A stretch of 64,000 nt of DNA from Arenimonas composti TR7-09 = DSM 18010 (GTDB lineage Bacteria; Pseudomonadota; Gammaproteobacteria; Xanthomonadales; Xanthomonadaceae), in assembly GCF_000426365.1 (NCBI RefSeq), contig NZ_AUFF01000009.1, positions 20,975-84,974 on the forward strand. Reading direction: 5' to 3'. The notes beneath the pieces were generated by a model, which saw nothing but the letters and a program-made list of their open reading frames with translations, did not search any database and had not been told where the DNA came from. This document shows, one piece after another, positions 38,823 through 50,533 of the stretch (position 1 is the first letter of the stretch; each line of letters starts with the position of its first letter). Position numbers and translations under genes: made by a program.

Positions 38823-40325
38823 CGGGGCACTCCGGTCGAGCATGCGGTAGCCGATCGCCTCCGCCAGGTGATCCGGGCCGATGTCGGCCGAGTCCGCGAG
38901 GTCCGCGATCGTGCGGGCGACGCGCAGGATCCGGTGCATCGCCCGCGCCGACAGTCGCAGGTTGGCCATCGCCCGTTCGAGCAGGCGCTGTTCGCGATCG
39001 GCGAGGTGGCAGGCCGCGTCCATCGCCGGCTGCGGCGCACGCGCGTTGAGGTCGCCGGCACGGGCGAGCTGGCGTTCGCGGGCGGCGAGCACGCGTTCGC
39101 GCACCACCGCGCTCGCCTCGCCGGGCGGCGCGCCCGGCCGCAGCTGTTCCGGTGGCAGGCGCGGCACCGCCAGCTGCAGGTCGATGCGGTCGAGTAGCGG
39201 CCCGGACACCTTCGCGCGGTAGCGCAGCACCTGTTCGGCGCTGCAGGTGCAGCGCCCGGACGGATCCCCGGCCCAGCCGCAGGGGCAGGGATTCATCGCC
39301 GCCACCAGCTGGAAGCGGGCAGGGAATTCGGCCTGGCGGGCGGCCCGCGACACCCGTACCAGGCCTTCCTCGAGCGGCTGCCGCAGCACCTCCAGGGTGT
39401 GCCGTCCCCATTCGCCGAGCTCGTCGAGGAAGAGCACGCCGTTGTGCGCCAGCGAGAGTTCGCCGGGGCGCGGATTGGCGCCGCCGCCGGCGACCGCGAT
39501 CGCGCTGGCGAGGTGGTGCGGGGCGCGGAACGGGCGCTGCCGCCAGCGTGCGAGGTCGATGCCGCGGGCGCCGACCGAATGGATCGCGGCGGTCTCCAGC
39601 GCCTCGGCCTCACTGGCCGGCGGCAGCAGGCCGGGCAGGCGGGAGGCGAGGAGCGTCTTGCCGCAGCCGGGTGGGCCGACCAGCAGCAGGTGATGGCCGC
39701 CGGCCGCGGCGATTTCCAGCGCCCGCCGGCCACCGGCCTGGCCGCGTACATCCGCGAGGTCGGGCAGCGGCAGCGGTGCCAACTCGGCCGCCGTCACCGC
39801 GCGCGGCAGCTCGCGCTGCAGGCGCAGCCAGGCCACGACTTCCGCCAGCGTGCGCGCGGTCCAGGCGCGCCCGCTGCCGGCCAGCGCGGCTTCGGCGCCA
39901 TTACCGGCAGGCAGCAGCAGCCGGCGGCCCTCGGCGGCGACGGCCAGCGCCGCCGGCAGCACACCGTCGACCGGCTTGAGTTCGCCGGTCAGCGCCAGTT
40001 CGCCGAGCAGCTCCAGATCGGCCAGCCCCTGCACCGGCAACTGGCCGCTGGCGGCGAGGATGCCGAGCGCGATCGCCAGGTCGAAGCGGCCGCCCTCCTT
40101 CGGAAGGTCGGCCGGCGCGAGGTTCACGGTGATGCGCCGCTGCGGGAAGTCCAGCTGGCTGTTGACGATCGCCGCCCGCACGCGTTCGCGGCTCTCGCGC
40201 ACCGCCGCGGCCGGCAGCCCGACCAGGGTGAAGTTCGGCAGGCCGCCACCGAGGTGCACCTCGACCCGGACGGCGGGCGCGCGCACGCCCGTCCGGGCGC
40301 GGCTGTGGGCCAGCGCCAGGTTCAT
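38817..40325 (-). CDS. comM: YifB/ComM-family Mg-chelatase-like AAA+ ATPase
   Basis: 502 residues from the ATG at 40325 (MNLALAHSRARTG), the family length. The N-terminal Lon-protease-like fold has VEVHLGGGLPNFTLVGLP. Walker A is VGPPGCGKT and Walker B HNGVLFLDELGEW. MNPCPCGWAGDPSGRC and LLDRIDLQLAVP follow. ComM is a helicase that promotes branch migration during natural transformation. The frame is open upstream, but ubiK lies there. The TAG stop lies in a seven-base-period repeat. Confidence 0.95.
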   Translation of the reverse strand: MNLALAHSRARTGVRAPAVRVEVHLGGGLPNFTLVGLPAAAVRESRERVRAAIVNSQLDFPQRRITVNLAPADLPKEGGRFDLAIALGILAASGQLPVQGLADLELLGELALTGELKPVDGVLPAALAVAAEGRRLLLPAGNGAEAALAGSGRAWTARTLAEVVAWLRLQRELPRAVTAAELAPLPLPDLADVRGQAGGRRALEIAAAGGHHLLLVGPPGCGKTLLASRLPGLLPPASEAEALETAAIHSVGARGIDLARWRQRPFRAPHHLASAIAVAGGGANPRPGELSLAHNGVLFLDELGEWGRHTLEVLRQPLEEGLVRVSRAARQAEFPARFQLVAAMNPCPCGWAGDPSGRCTCSAEQVLRYRAKVSGPLLDRIDLQLAVPRLPPEQLRPGAPPGEASAVVRERVLAARERQLARAGDLNARAPQPAMDAACHLADREQRLLERAMANLRLSARAMHRILRVARTIADLADSADIGPDHLAEAIGYRMLDRSAPG

Positions 40326-40341
40326 CGCGGTGGCGGAACGC

Positions 40342-40608
40342 TCAGCCGGCGCCGGGATCGGGCGCGGCGCGCTTCGTTTCGAGTTCGGCGAGCTGGCGCT
40401 CGAGGGCGTCGAGTTTCTCGCGCGTGCGCAACAGCACCGCGCGCTGCACCTCGAACTCCTCGCGCGTGACCAGGTCGAGCTTGCCGAGACCGGCCTGCAG
40501 CGTGGCACGGAAGTTCTGCTCGAGATCGGAACGCGCATCGCGCAGCCCGGGCGGCACGAGATCGCCGAGCTTGCGCGCGAGGTCGTCGATGGTCTTGAGG
40601 TCGATCAT
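40342..40608 (-). CDS. ubiK: Ubiquinone biosynthesis accessory factor UbiK
   Basis: 88 residues from the ATG at 40608. MIDLKTIDDLARKLGDLVPPG, DLEQNFRATLQAGLGKLDLVTREEF and a C-terminal coiled coil (LRTREKLDALERQLAELE) match UbiK (YqiC, BMFP family). UbiK works with UbiJ in the soluble complex for ubiquinone synthesis. It lies 16 bases upstream of comM in the same direction. Confidence 0.93.
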   Translation of the reverse strand: MIDLKTIDDLARKLGDLVPPGLRDARSDLEQNFRATLQAGLGKLDLVTREEFEVQRAVLLRTREKLDALERQLAELETKRAAPDPGAG

Positions 40609-40847
40609 TGCTGCGGCTCCATCCATGGTCTTCGCGACCACATTGCCGCGGAAATTCGCCTGCCGGAAGCGGCGACGGCGTGAATCCCGTGTAGGAAATC
40701 CGCGCGCCCCGGCCGCGTCGGCACGGTTCGTCGCGGGGATCGACATGAAAACATGTCCGCCCGCGAGCAATCAATTGCCCTTCGCTGGGGCAGCTTCGGT
40801 TTCGTCCCCGACGTCTTCCCGATACCTGATTCCAGGAGGTGTTCCCG
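40609..40847. other. Intergenic region between ubiK and amtB
   Basis: No gene is seen. It holds a perfect short dyad, GACATG-AAAA-CATGTC (40742-40757), and a near-palindrome GCAATCAATTGC (40767-40778), both possible operator sites, plus the amtB ribosome-binding site AGGAGGT. A sigma-54 -24/-12 pair, expected for a nitrogen-controlled operon, was not found convincingly. Confidence 0.4.
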
Positions 40848-42489
<1,642 letters not shown>

Positions 42490-42496
42490 GCGGCCA

Positions 42497-42529
42497 GCGG
42501 CCGCGGCGGGCTCAGGCCGCCGCGGCCGC
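42497..42529. terminator. Bidirectional hairpin between glnK and speE
   Basis: GCGGCCGCGGCGG (42497-42509) pairs perfectly with CCGCCGCGGCCGC (42517-42529) across a seven-base loop. There is no long T tract, but CGCTTCGCGTTTCG follows. It lies between convergent genes, consistent with a shared terminator. Confidence 0.6.
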
Positions 42530-42555
42530 GCTTCGCGTTTCGATCGGGAGCCGCC

Positions 42556-43410
42556 TCAGCCGAGCGCCTTCGCCATGATCGGCGGCATCGCCAGTGCACC
42601 CTGGTGCACGTCGGCGGTGTAGTACTGGGTTTCGAAGGGCTTCGCCGCGGCATCGGCCTTGCGGAACGCGGTGAGGTCACGCGCTTCCTTCGCCGCGATC
42701 GTGCAGCTCCACCAGCCGGTCGGGTAGCAGGGCTGCGGGAAGGGCAGGGTGCGGAAGGCGACGAAACCGGCGTCGCGCATCGCCTCGCGCATGTCCAGGA
42801 TCAGCGGCATCAGCGCCAGCGGCGATTCACTCTGCTGCACCAGCAGGCCGCCCGGACGCAGCGCCTTCAGGCAGGTTTCGTAGAACGCGCGGTTGAACAG
42901 GCCCTCGGCGGGGCCGACCGGGTCGGTCGAGTCGACGATGATCACGTCGATCGATTCCGGCGCGGCGTTCTTCATGTAGGCGATGCCGTCGTCGAACATC
43001 ACCGTCGCGCGCGGGTCGTCGTTGCTCTCGCACAGCTCCGGAAAATATTTCTCGGCCATGCGCGTGACCTGCTCGTCGATGTCGCACTGCACGGCGCTGC
43101 GCACGCCGGGGTGGCGCAGCACTTCGCGCAGGGTGCCGCAGTCGCCGCCGCCGATGATCACCACGTCCTTCGGGTCGGCGTGGGTGAACAGCGGCGCGTG
43201 CGCCATCATCTCGTGATAGAAGAAGTTGTCGCGCGTGGTCACCATCATCGCGCCGTCGATGAGCATGACGTTGCCCCAGTCGGTGCTCTCGTACATCTCG
43301 ATCTTCTGGAACGGCGACTGCACTTCCTCGAGTTTGCGCTTCACGCGCAGGCCGAAGGCCGAGCCGGTGTGCTCGAAGTTCTCGTGCAGCCAGGTGGGGT
43401 TGTCGGTCAT
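42556..43410 (-). CDS. speE: Spermidine synthase (polyamine aminopropyltransferase)
   Basis: 284 residues from the ATG at 43410; the open frame extends 16 residues further without family support. WLHENFEHTGSAFGLRVKRKLEEVQSPFQ, VMLIDGAMMVTTRDNFFYHEMMAH, the SAM-binding GGGDCGTLREVLRH (usually GGGDGG) and VDSTDPVGPAEGLF identify it. It transfers aminopropyl from decarboxylated SAM to putrescine. It is divergent from speA, pairing two polyamine genes around a REP-containing region. Confidence 0.96.
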   Translation of the reverse strand: MTDNPTWLHENFEHTGSAFGLRVKRKLEEVQSPFQKIEMYESTDWGNVMLIDGAMMVTTRDNFFYHEMMAHAPLFTHADPKDVVIIGGGDCGTLREVLRHPGVRSAVQCDIDEQVTRMAEKYFPELCESNDDPRATVMFDDGIAYMKNAAPESIDVIIVDSTDPVGPAEGLFNRAFYETCLKALRPGGLLVQQSESPLALMPLILDMREAMRDAGFVAFRTLPFPQPCYPTGWWSCTIAAKEARDLTAFRKADAAAKPFETQYYTADVHQGALAMPPIMAKALG

Positions 43411-43439
43411 CGGGGCGGTCCGGGGTTTCTGGGCCCGAC

Positions 43440-43445
43440 AGTTTA
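43440..43445 (-). promoter_or_regulatory. Candidate -10 element of speE
   Basis: The minus strand reads TAAACT 30 bases before the speE ATG. The same hexamer lies 29 bases before ttcA and before the acid phosphatase gene, which supports a shared promoter type. No clear -35 is seen. Confidence 0.4.
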
Positions 43446-43462
43446 GGGCAGGCGGCACCAGC

Positions 43463-43600
43463 CTGTAGGAGCGGCTTCAGCCGCGATTCCTACCTCCCGG
43501 TGCGAAGCGTGCGCGTCTTCACCCAGCCTGCACCGCATGCCGCAGGAAGAGGCGGAATCACGCCGCCGGTAGGGATCGCGGCTGAAGCCGCTCCTACAGG
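43463..43600. repeat. Paired REP-like element in the divergent speE/speA promoter region
   Basis: CCTGTAGGAGCGGCTTCAGC at 43463 and its complement ending CTCCTACAGG at 43600 delimit 138 bases. The arms extend through CCGCGAT. The interior contains a shorter GAAGCGTGCGCGTCTTC stem. It sits directly upstream of the speA -10 candidate, unlike the 3'-end location of other copies. Confidence 0.8.
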
Positions 43601-43609
43601 ATCGGGGGG

Positions 43610-43615
43610 TACAAT
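43610..43615 (+). promoter_or_regulatory. Candidate -10 element of speA
   Basis: TACAAT, ten bases after the REP arm ends and 33 bases upstream of the speA ATG. The -35 position falls within the REP arm. Confidence 0.45.
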
Positions 43616-43648
43616 TCGTGCCCCTTTCGCCCCTCCCCGGGGAGACCG

Positions 43649-45556
43649 ATGACCGACTGGACTTCCGACCGCGCCCGCCGCGCCTACTCCATTCCCTACT
43701 GGAGCGACGGCTATTACGACGTCGACGACGCCGGCCGCATGGTCGTGCGCCCGCGCGGCGCCGGCGGACCGGCGCTGCCGCTGCCGGAGGTGGTCGACCG
43801 CGCCACCGCCGCCGGCCTGAAACTGCCGCTGCTGCTGCGCTTCTCCGACATCCTCGGCGACCGCCTCGGCAAGCTGCAGGCGGCCTTCGCGCGGGCGATG
43901 GCCGAGCTCGACTACCAGGGCGGCTACACCGCGGTCTACCCGATCAAGGTGAACCAGCACCGTGGCGTCGCCGGCGAACTCGCCGCGGCCGGTGGCGAAG
44001 GCTTCGGCCTCGAGGCCGGCAGCAAGCCGGAGCTGATGGCGGTGCTCGGCCTCGCCCGCCCGGGCAGCCTGGTGATCTGCAACGGCTACAAGGACCGCGA
44101 GTTCATCCGCCTGGCACTGATCGGCCGCAAGCTCGGGCTGGAGACCTTCATCGTCGTCGAGAAGCCGTCCGAACTGGCGATGGTGATCGAGGAATCGCGC
44201 GCGCTCGGGGTACGTCCCGGTCTCGGCGTGCGCCTGCGCCTGGCCTCGCTCGGCGCCGGCAAGTGGCAGAACAGCGGCGGCGACAAGGCCAAGTTCGGGC
44301 TGTCGCCGCGGCAGGTGCTCGACCTGGTCGAGAAGCTGCGCGATGCCGGCATGCTCGACAGCCTCGAGCTGCTGCATTTCCACATGGGCTCGCAGATCTC
44401 CAACGTGCGCGACATCGCCAACGGCATGCGCGAGGCGGTGCGCCACTTCGTCGAGCTGTCGAAGATGGGCTGCGGCATCCGCTTCATGGATTCCGGCGGC
44501 GGTCTCGGCGTCGACTACGAAGGCACCCGTTCGCGCGGTTTCTGCTCGGTGAACTACGGCCTCGACCAGTACGCGCACACGCTGCTGCAGCCGCTGGCGG
44601 AAGCTTGCGCCGAACACGGGCTGACGCCGCCGCGCATGGTCACCGAGGCCGGCCGCGCGATGACCGCACACCACGCGGTGATGGTCGTGAACGTCTCCGA
44701 GGTCGAGCCGGCGCCGCAAGGCGCGGTGCCGCCCGCCACCGCCGGCGAGCCGGCGGTGGTGCGCCACCTGCGCGAGACCCACGCCGCGCTGGGCCAGCGC
44801 CCGGCGCTCGAGCTCTTCCACGAGGCCCAGCACCATCTCGCCGAAGGCCTGGCGCTCTACGCGCTCGGGCAGCTGACGATCGTGCAGCGGGCGCAGCTCG
44901 ACGACCTCTACTACGCGATCGCGCACGGCGTGCGCGCGCGCCTCGACGGCAGCGAGCCCAGCCATCGCGAGGCGCTCGACGACCTCAACGCGCGCCTGGT
45001 CGACAAGTACTTCGTGAACTTCTCGGTGTTCGAATCGATCCCGGACGTGTGGGCGATCGACCAGGTGTTCCCGATCGTGCCGATCGCCCGCCTCGACGAG
45101 GCGCCCGAGCGGCGCGGCGTGATCGCCGACCTCACCTGCGATTCCGACGGCCGCATCGACACCTACGTCGTCGCCGAGACGCTGGCGACGGCGATGCCGC
45201 TGCACGCGCCGCGCGCCGGCGAGAGCTACCGGCTCGGCGTGTTCCTCGTCGGCGCCTACCAGGAAACGCTCGGCGACATCCACAACCTGTTCGGCGACAC
45301 CGACACCGCCAACGTGCAGCTCGACGCCGACGGCGGCTGGACCCTGGAGCGCCAGCGCCGCGGCGACACCACCGACGTGATGCTCGACTACGTCGGCTAC
45401 GACCTCGCCGAGTTGCGCCGCACCTACCGTGACAAGGTCGACGCCGCGAACCTGCCCGGCGACGAAGCGGGGATGCTGCTGGTCGCGCTGGAGGCCGGCC
45501 TGACCGGCTACACCTACCTGCACGAGGAACACGCCACGCCGGGAGCGTCGTCGTGA
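43649..45556 (+). CDS. speA: Biosynthetic arginine decarboxylase
   Basis: 635 residues, the SpeA length. YSIPYWSDGYYDVDD at the N-terminus, YPIKVNQHRGV carrying the PLP lysine, CNGYKDREFIRLAL, LLHFHMGSQISNVRDI and the VDYEGTRSRGFCSVNY region are conserved. The enzyme makes agmatine from arginine for putrescine and spermidine synthesis. Its stop overlaps the next gene's GTG start (GTGA). Confidence 0.97.
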   Translation: MTDWTSDRARRAYSIPYWSDGYYDVDDAGRMVVRPRGAGGPALPLPEVVDRATAAGLKLPLLLRFSDILGDRLGKLQAAFARAMAELDYQGGYTAVYPIKVNQHRGVAGELAAAGGEGFGLEAGSKPELMAVLGLARPGSLVICNGYKDREFIRLALIGRKLGLETFIVVEKPSELAMVIEESRALGVRPGLGVRLRLASLGAGKWQNSGGDKAKFGLSPRQVLDLVEKLRDAGMLDSLELLHFHMGSQISNVRDIANGMREAVRHFVELSKMGCGIRFMDSGGGLGVDYEGTRSRGFCSVNYGLDQYAHTLLQPLAEACAEHGLTPPRMVTEAGRAMTAHHAVMVVNVSEVEPAPQGAVPPATAGEPAVVRHLRETHAALGQRPALELFHEAQHHLAEGLALYALGQLTIVQRAQLDDLYYAIAHGVRARLDGSEPSHREALDDLNARLVDKYFVNFSVFESIPDVWAIDQVFPIVPIARLDEAPERRGVIADLTCDSDGRIDTYVVAETLATAMPLHAPRAGESYRLGVFLVGAYQETLGDIHNLFGDTDTANVQLDADGGWTLERQRRGDTTDVMLDYVGYDLAELRRTYRDKVDAANLPGDEAGMLLVALEAGLTGYTYLHEEHATPGASS

Positions 45557-46416
45557 AGGCCGGATTCATCGGCCTCGGCGCGATGGGCGCGCCGATGGCG
45601 GGCCACGTCGCCAGTCGCGAGCTGCTCGGCGTCGTCGGCAACCGCACCCAGGCGAAGGCCGACGCCCTCGCCGCGAAGCTCGAGGTGCGCGCGGCGCACG
45701 TGCCGGCCGATTTCGCCGGTTGCCGCGTCGTCGCGCTGTGCGTGTCGATGGACGCCGACGTGCTCGCGAACGTCGCCGCGCTGGCGCCGGTGCTGGCACC
45801 GGGCAGCGTCGTCGTCGACCACTCGACGGTATCGGTCGACACCGCGCGCACCGCGCATGCGCTGCTGGCGGCGCGTGGCATCGGCTTCCTCGATGCGCCG
45901 GTGTCCGGCGGCGTCGAAGGCGCCCGCACCGGCCGGCTGTCGGTGATGGTCGGCGGCGACGCCGCCGATCTCGAGATCGCCCGTCCGGTGCTCGAGGCCT
46001 ATGCCGCGCGCATCACCCTGATGGGTGGCACGGGGGCCGGCCAGGCGACGAAGGCGGTGAACCAGGTGCTGGTCGCCGGCATCAACGAGGCGGTCTGCGA
46101 GGGCCTCGCGCTCGGCGAGAAACTCGGCCTCGACGCGGAGCGCCTGCTGCCGACGCTGATGGCCGGCGCCGCCGGCAACTGGTTCCTCGACAAGCGCGGC
46201 GCGACGATGCTGCGCGACGAGTTCGTGCCCGGTTTCAAGTGCGCGCACATGCTGAAGGACCTGCGCATCGTCGACGGCATCGCCCGCGCCGCCGGCGTCC
46301 GCGCGACCGTGATCGCGCAGGCCCTCGCCGACTACGACGAGCTCGTGCGGATGGGGCAGGGGGAGGCGGACACTTCGGCGCTCATCACCCTGAAGCGAGT
46401 AAAGAGTGGAGAGTAA
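45553..46416 (+). CDS. Beta-hydroxyacid dehydrogenase (3-hydroxyisobutyrate dehydrogenase family)
   Basis: 287 residues from a GTG overlapping the speA stop. FIGLGAMGAPMAGHV is the NAD(P)-binding Rossmann motif. FLDAPVSGGVEGARTGRLSVMVGG is the substrate-binding block, and GAGQATKAVNQVLVAGINEA carries the catalytic Lys. GFKCAHMLKDLRI matches the C-terminal helix. The substrate (3-hydroxyisobutyrate, glyoxylate/succinic semialdehyde or tartronate semialdehyde) cannot be told from sequence. The last residues Lys-Ser-Gly-Glu and TAA come from the seven-base-period repeat. Confidence 0.9.
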   Translation: MKAGFIGLGAMGAPMAGHVASRELLGVVGNRTQAKADALAAKLEVRAAHVPADFAGCRVVALCVSMDADVLANVAALAPVLAPGSVVVDHSTVSVDTARTAHALLAARGIGFLDAPVSGGVEGARTGRLSVMVGGDAADLEIARPVLEAYAARITLMGGTGAGQATKAVNQVLVAGINEAVCEGLALGEKLGLDAERLLPTLMAGAAGNWFLDKRGATMLRDEFVPGFKCAHMLKDLRIVDGIARAAGVRATVIAQALADYDELVRMGQGEADTSALITLKRVKSGE

Positions 46417-46528
46417 CGAGTAACGAGTGACGGCTCGCGCTTCGCGCGGGCGTGCTGCGCACGAGTGGTGAGTTCGCGGCTGAAGCCCGCTCCTACTCGT
46501 TACTCGTTACTCTTCACTCGTTACTCGC
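46396..46528. repeat. Composite element: opposed seven-base-period arms around a REP unit
   Basis: The left arm reads GAGTAAA GAGTGGA GAGTAAC GAGTAAC GAGTGAC. The right arm, on the minus strand, reads GAGTAAC GAGTGAA GAGTAAC GAGTAAC GAGTAGG and passes straight into the REP unit at 46472-46496. It provides TAA for the dehydrogenase on the plus strand and TGA for the small gene on the minus strand. Confidence 0.8.
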
Positions 46529-46903
46529 CTTCGGCGCGAGCCAGTCCACCGCCGATTCCTCGTCGAGGAACAGGCGCAGGAAGTGGATGCCGAGATTGCC
46601 GCACTGGATCGCGTAGAACTCGAAGTCGGGGCGCGACGGCGAAGCGGGGTCGATCAGGATCGCGATGCGCAGGTCGGGGCCGAAGCCGCCGTCCTCGCCG
46701 CGGCGCGGCATGTCGAAGATCTCGGCGGTGCCCAGCGCCAGCGTCGTGCGCCGGTGGTCGATCAGGAAGCGGCTGCAGCCGTTGGCGTGACCGGTGGCCA
46801 TCGCCTCACGGGTGAGTTCGCGCAAGGCGGCGCGATCGGCCTCACCCTGCGCGGTCACCCGCACGAAGCCGTTCGCCCGCTGGTATTCGACGACCCACGC
46901 CAT
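46514..46903 (-). CDS. Small STAS/SpoIIAA-like protein
   Basis: 129 residues from the ATG at 46903 (MAWVVEYQRANGFVRVTAQG). The beta-strand/helix pattern, with RFLIDHRRTTLALGTAEIFDMP and LRIAILIDPASPSRPDFEFYA, resembles the SpoIIAA/STAS-like fold found in many small proteobacterial proteins. The relation is judged from pattern only, and function is unknown. The C-terminal Ala-Ser-Asn-Glu and TGA are encoded in the seven-base-period repeat. Confidence 0.65.
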   Translation of the reverse strand: MAWVVEYQRANGFVRVTAQGEADRAALRELTREAMATGHANGCSRFLIDHRRTTLALGTAEIFDMPRRGEDGGFGPDLRIAILIDPASPSRPDFEFYAIQCGNLGIHFLRLFLDEESAVDWLAPKASNE

Positions 46904-46928
46904 CGTCCACCGCCTCCTGCCACCGCGC

Positions 46929-47569
46929 CTACTGGGCGCGGATCGCGACCGCCTCGATGCCCTGACCGTCGAGCGCCGCCTTCGCGCTCGCCAGCGAACT
47001 CGCATCCGGATACGGCCCCAGCCGCACGCGGTAGATCGTAGCGCCGTCGACCGTCACCGGTTCGACGCGGGCGATCTGGCCGGTCATCGCGATCAGCGCC
47101 TTGCGTGCCTCGGCATCGGACGCGTTGCGGAAAGCGCCGGCCTGGATCAGCAGGCTCTGGCCGGCGGCGGGCGCCGGTGCCGGCGGGGTGGTTTCCGGCG
47201 CGGTATCGGCCGGCGGCGTCGCGCCGTCGGTGGCCGCTGCGCGTGCATCGGCCTCGGCGGCCGCCTGGGCCTCGAGCTCGGCGTCCGGGAACACGACCTC
47301 GTTGTCGCGCAGCACATCGTAGAAGTCGTAGCGGGTGCGCCGCGGCGTCGGTTCGGGAGCGTCCTGCGCCACCGGCGGCTCGGACGCCGCCGGCGGCCGC
47401 GCCTGCGGGTTCGGCTGCGGCAGCAGGTCGTTCACGTCGCCGCCGCTGCGGAAGTACACGAAGCCGGCGATGGCCAGACCCACCAGCACGCCGCCGGCCG
47501 CCCAGACGATGCCCGGGACGCCGCGGTTGCCGCTGCGCCGGGCCTGCTTCCTGCCACGCCGGGCTGCCA

Positions 47570-47570
<1 letters not shown>
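46929..47570 (-). CDS. SPOR-domain membrane protein
   Basis: 213 residues from the ATG at 47570; a GTG one codon earlier is possible. A basic N-terminus precedes a transmembrane helix (VPGIVWAAGGVLVGLAIAGFV). A Pro/Ala-rich periplasmic linker leads to a C-terminal SPOR domain from about 137 (LLIQAGAFRNASDAEARKAL, then YRVRLGPYPDASSLASAKAAL). SPOR domains bind denuded septal glycan, and the layout is FtsN-like. Its start overlaps the argS stop by one base, the usual argS-SPOR arrangement. Confidence 0.92.
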
Positions 47571-49336
<1,766 letters not shown>

Positions 49337-49417
49337 CGGATATCCGTTCGGCGTAGGGGTAGCCGCGTATTGTAGCCCGCCGTTCCCCTCCCGCCGCCGT
49401 CGGCGCGGCCCGCCGGT

Positions 49418-50449
49418 TCAGCCGGTGGCCGCGCAGAGCGCCGCGAAGGCGTCGATCACGGCCTGGCCGTTGCCGGGCGGCTGGTCTTCGAACCGGTCCT
49501 GCAGCTGCTGGCTGACCTGGCGCACGACCGGGCCGTTGCGGGCTTTCTGCGGTCCGAAGGCGCGTTCGCCTTCGCGCGAGCAGAAGCGGTGCAGGTCGAA
49601 GAAGTAGACGGTCTGGCCCCGGCTCAGGAAGCCGAGGCAGGTCAGCGCGCTGGACGCCTTGGCGAGCGCGCGGCCGGCGCGGCGTTCGCGTTCCCGGCAG
49701 AGGCGGACCGCGCTGTCGGCCAGCAGCGGGAAGGGTTCGCCGACGTTGGCGGTGTCGAGGTCGGCGGCCAGCCGGGCGAGGCGCTCGCCGCGGCGCGCAT
49801 CGGGGTCGTCGCGCCAGTCCGGCCGCTCGCCGTCCAGCCACAGCGCCAGCCCGCGCGCTAGCGAGCCGCCGGGGGCGGCCGGCACGTCGGGGTCGTCGGA
49901 GCGCTGCGGCGGGCGGGCATCGAAGGTGCTGCCGGCGATCATCAGTTCGAGGGCGATGTACAGCGGCCGCTCGGCCACCGGATCGAGGCCGCAGGCGGCG
50001 AGGATGCGGAAACCCTCGGCGATGCTGGCCGCCTCGTTGCCGCCGACCGGGCCGGGCACGTCGAAGGCCTCGCGCTGGCGCAGGTCGTGACAGGCGGCGA
50101 ACAGCATCAGCGCCAGCCAGTCGTCGGCCGGCAGCGCCGGTTCGCCGATCGCATCCATCAGCGCACCGAGCCGGCGCTCGGCGAGCTCGAGCACGTGTTC
50201 CTCGTTGTGGTAGTCGTGCGGGTCGTCGCCGAAGCTGCCGTGGCGGCGGCCGATGCGGGCAATCCCGAGGAGGATCGCGTCCAGATGGCGCGGTGCGCCG
50301 GCGCCTGCGGTCGCGCGCGCGACCATGCCTTCGATCCGCGTGACGATATCGGGCCGGCGGCCGGCGAGCAGGGCGCGTGCTTCGGCCGGGCCGGGCAGGT
50401 CGCGCTCGCTCGCGTCCGCGGGGTAAAGGGACGAATAGCCCAGGATCAC
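49418..50449 (-). CDS. HD-domain-like protein of unknown function
   Basis: 343 residues from a GTG preceded by GGAG. The motifs DYHNEEHVLE, LMLFAACHDLRQRE and a later DLDTANVGE give the His...His-Asp...Asp set expected of an HD-type metal-dependent phosphohydrolase. I know no characterised member with this overall sequence. The C-terminal part (LGFLSRGQTVYFFDLHRFCSREGERAF) shows no known domain. It lies between radC and argS, with gaps of about 80 bases on each side. Confidence 0.7.
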   Translation of the reverse strand: MILGYSSLYPADASERDLPGPAEARALLAGRRPDIVTRIEGMVARATAGAGAPRHLDAILLGIARIGRRHGSFGDDPHDYHNEEHVLELAERRLGALMDAIGEPALPADDWLALMLFAACHDLRQREAFDVPGPVGGNEAASIAEGFRILAACGLDPVAERPLYIALELMIAGSTFDARPPQRSDDPDVPAAPGGSLARGLALWLDGERPDWRDDPDARRGERLARLAADLDTANVGEPFPLLADSAVRLCRERERRAGRALAKASSALTCLGFLSRGQTVYFFDLHRFCSREGERAFGPQKARNGPVVRQVSQQLQDRFEDQPPGNGQAVIDAFAALCAATG

Positions 50450-50533
50450 GCCCGTCTCCGCCGGCGGCGGATCGCCGCGCGGCGAGTATAAGCAGAGGCT
50501 CGGGGGCCTTCGCCACGCCGACGGTCGGGTATT

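Noticed and set aside
40700..40760. Possible sigma-54 promoter before amtB (CGGCACG followed by GTCGC)
   Set aside because: It lacks the essential GG/GC match at -24/-12 (no TTGC[AT] element), so it is not supported.
42497..42529. Possible NotI-like palindrome as a mobile-element end
   Set aside because: It is a single hairpin in a convergent gap with no partner copy or duplication, and a terminator explains it better.
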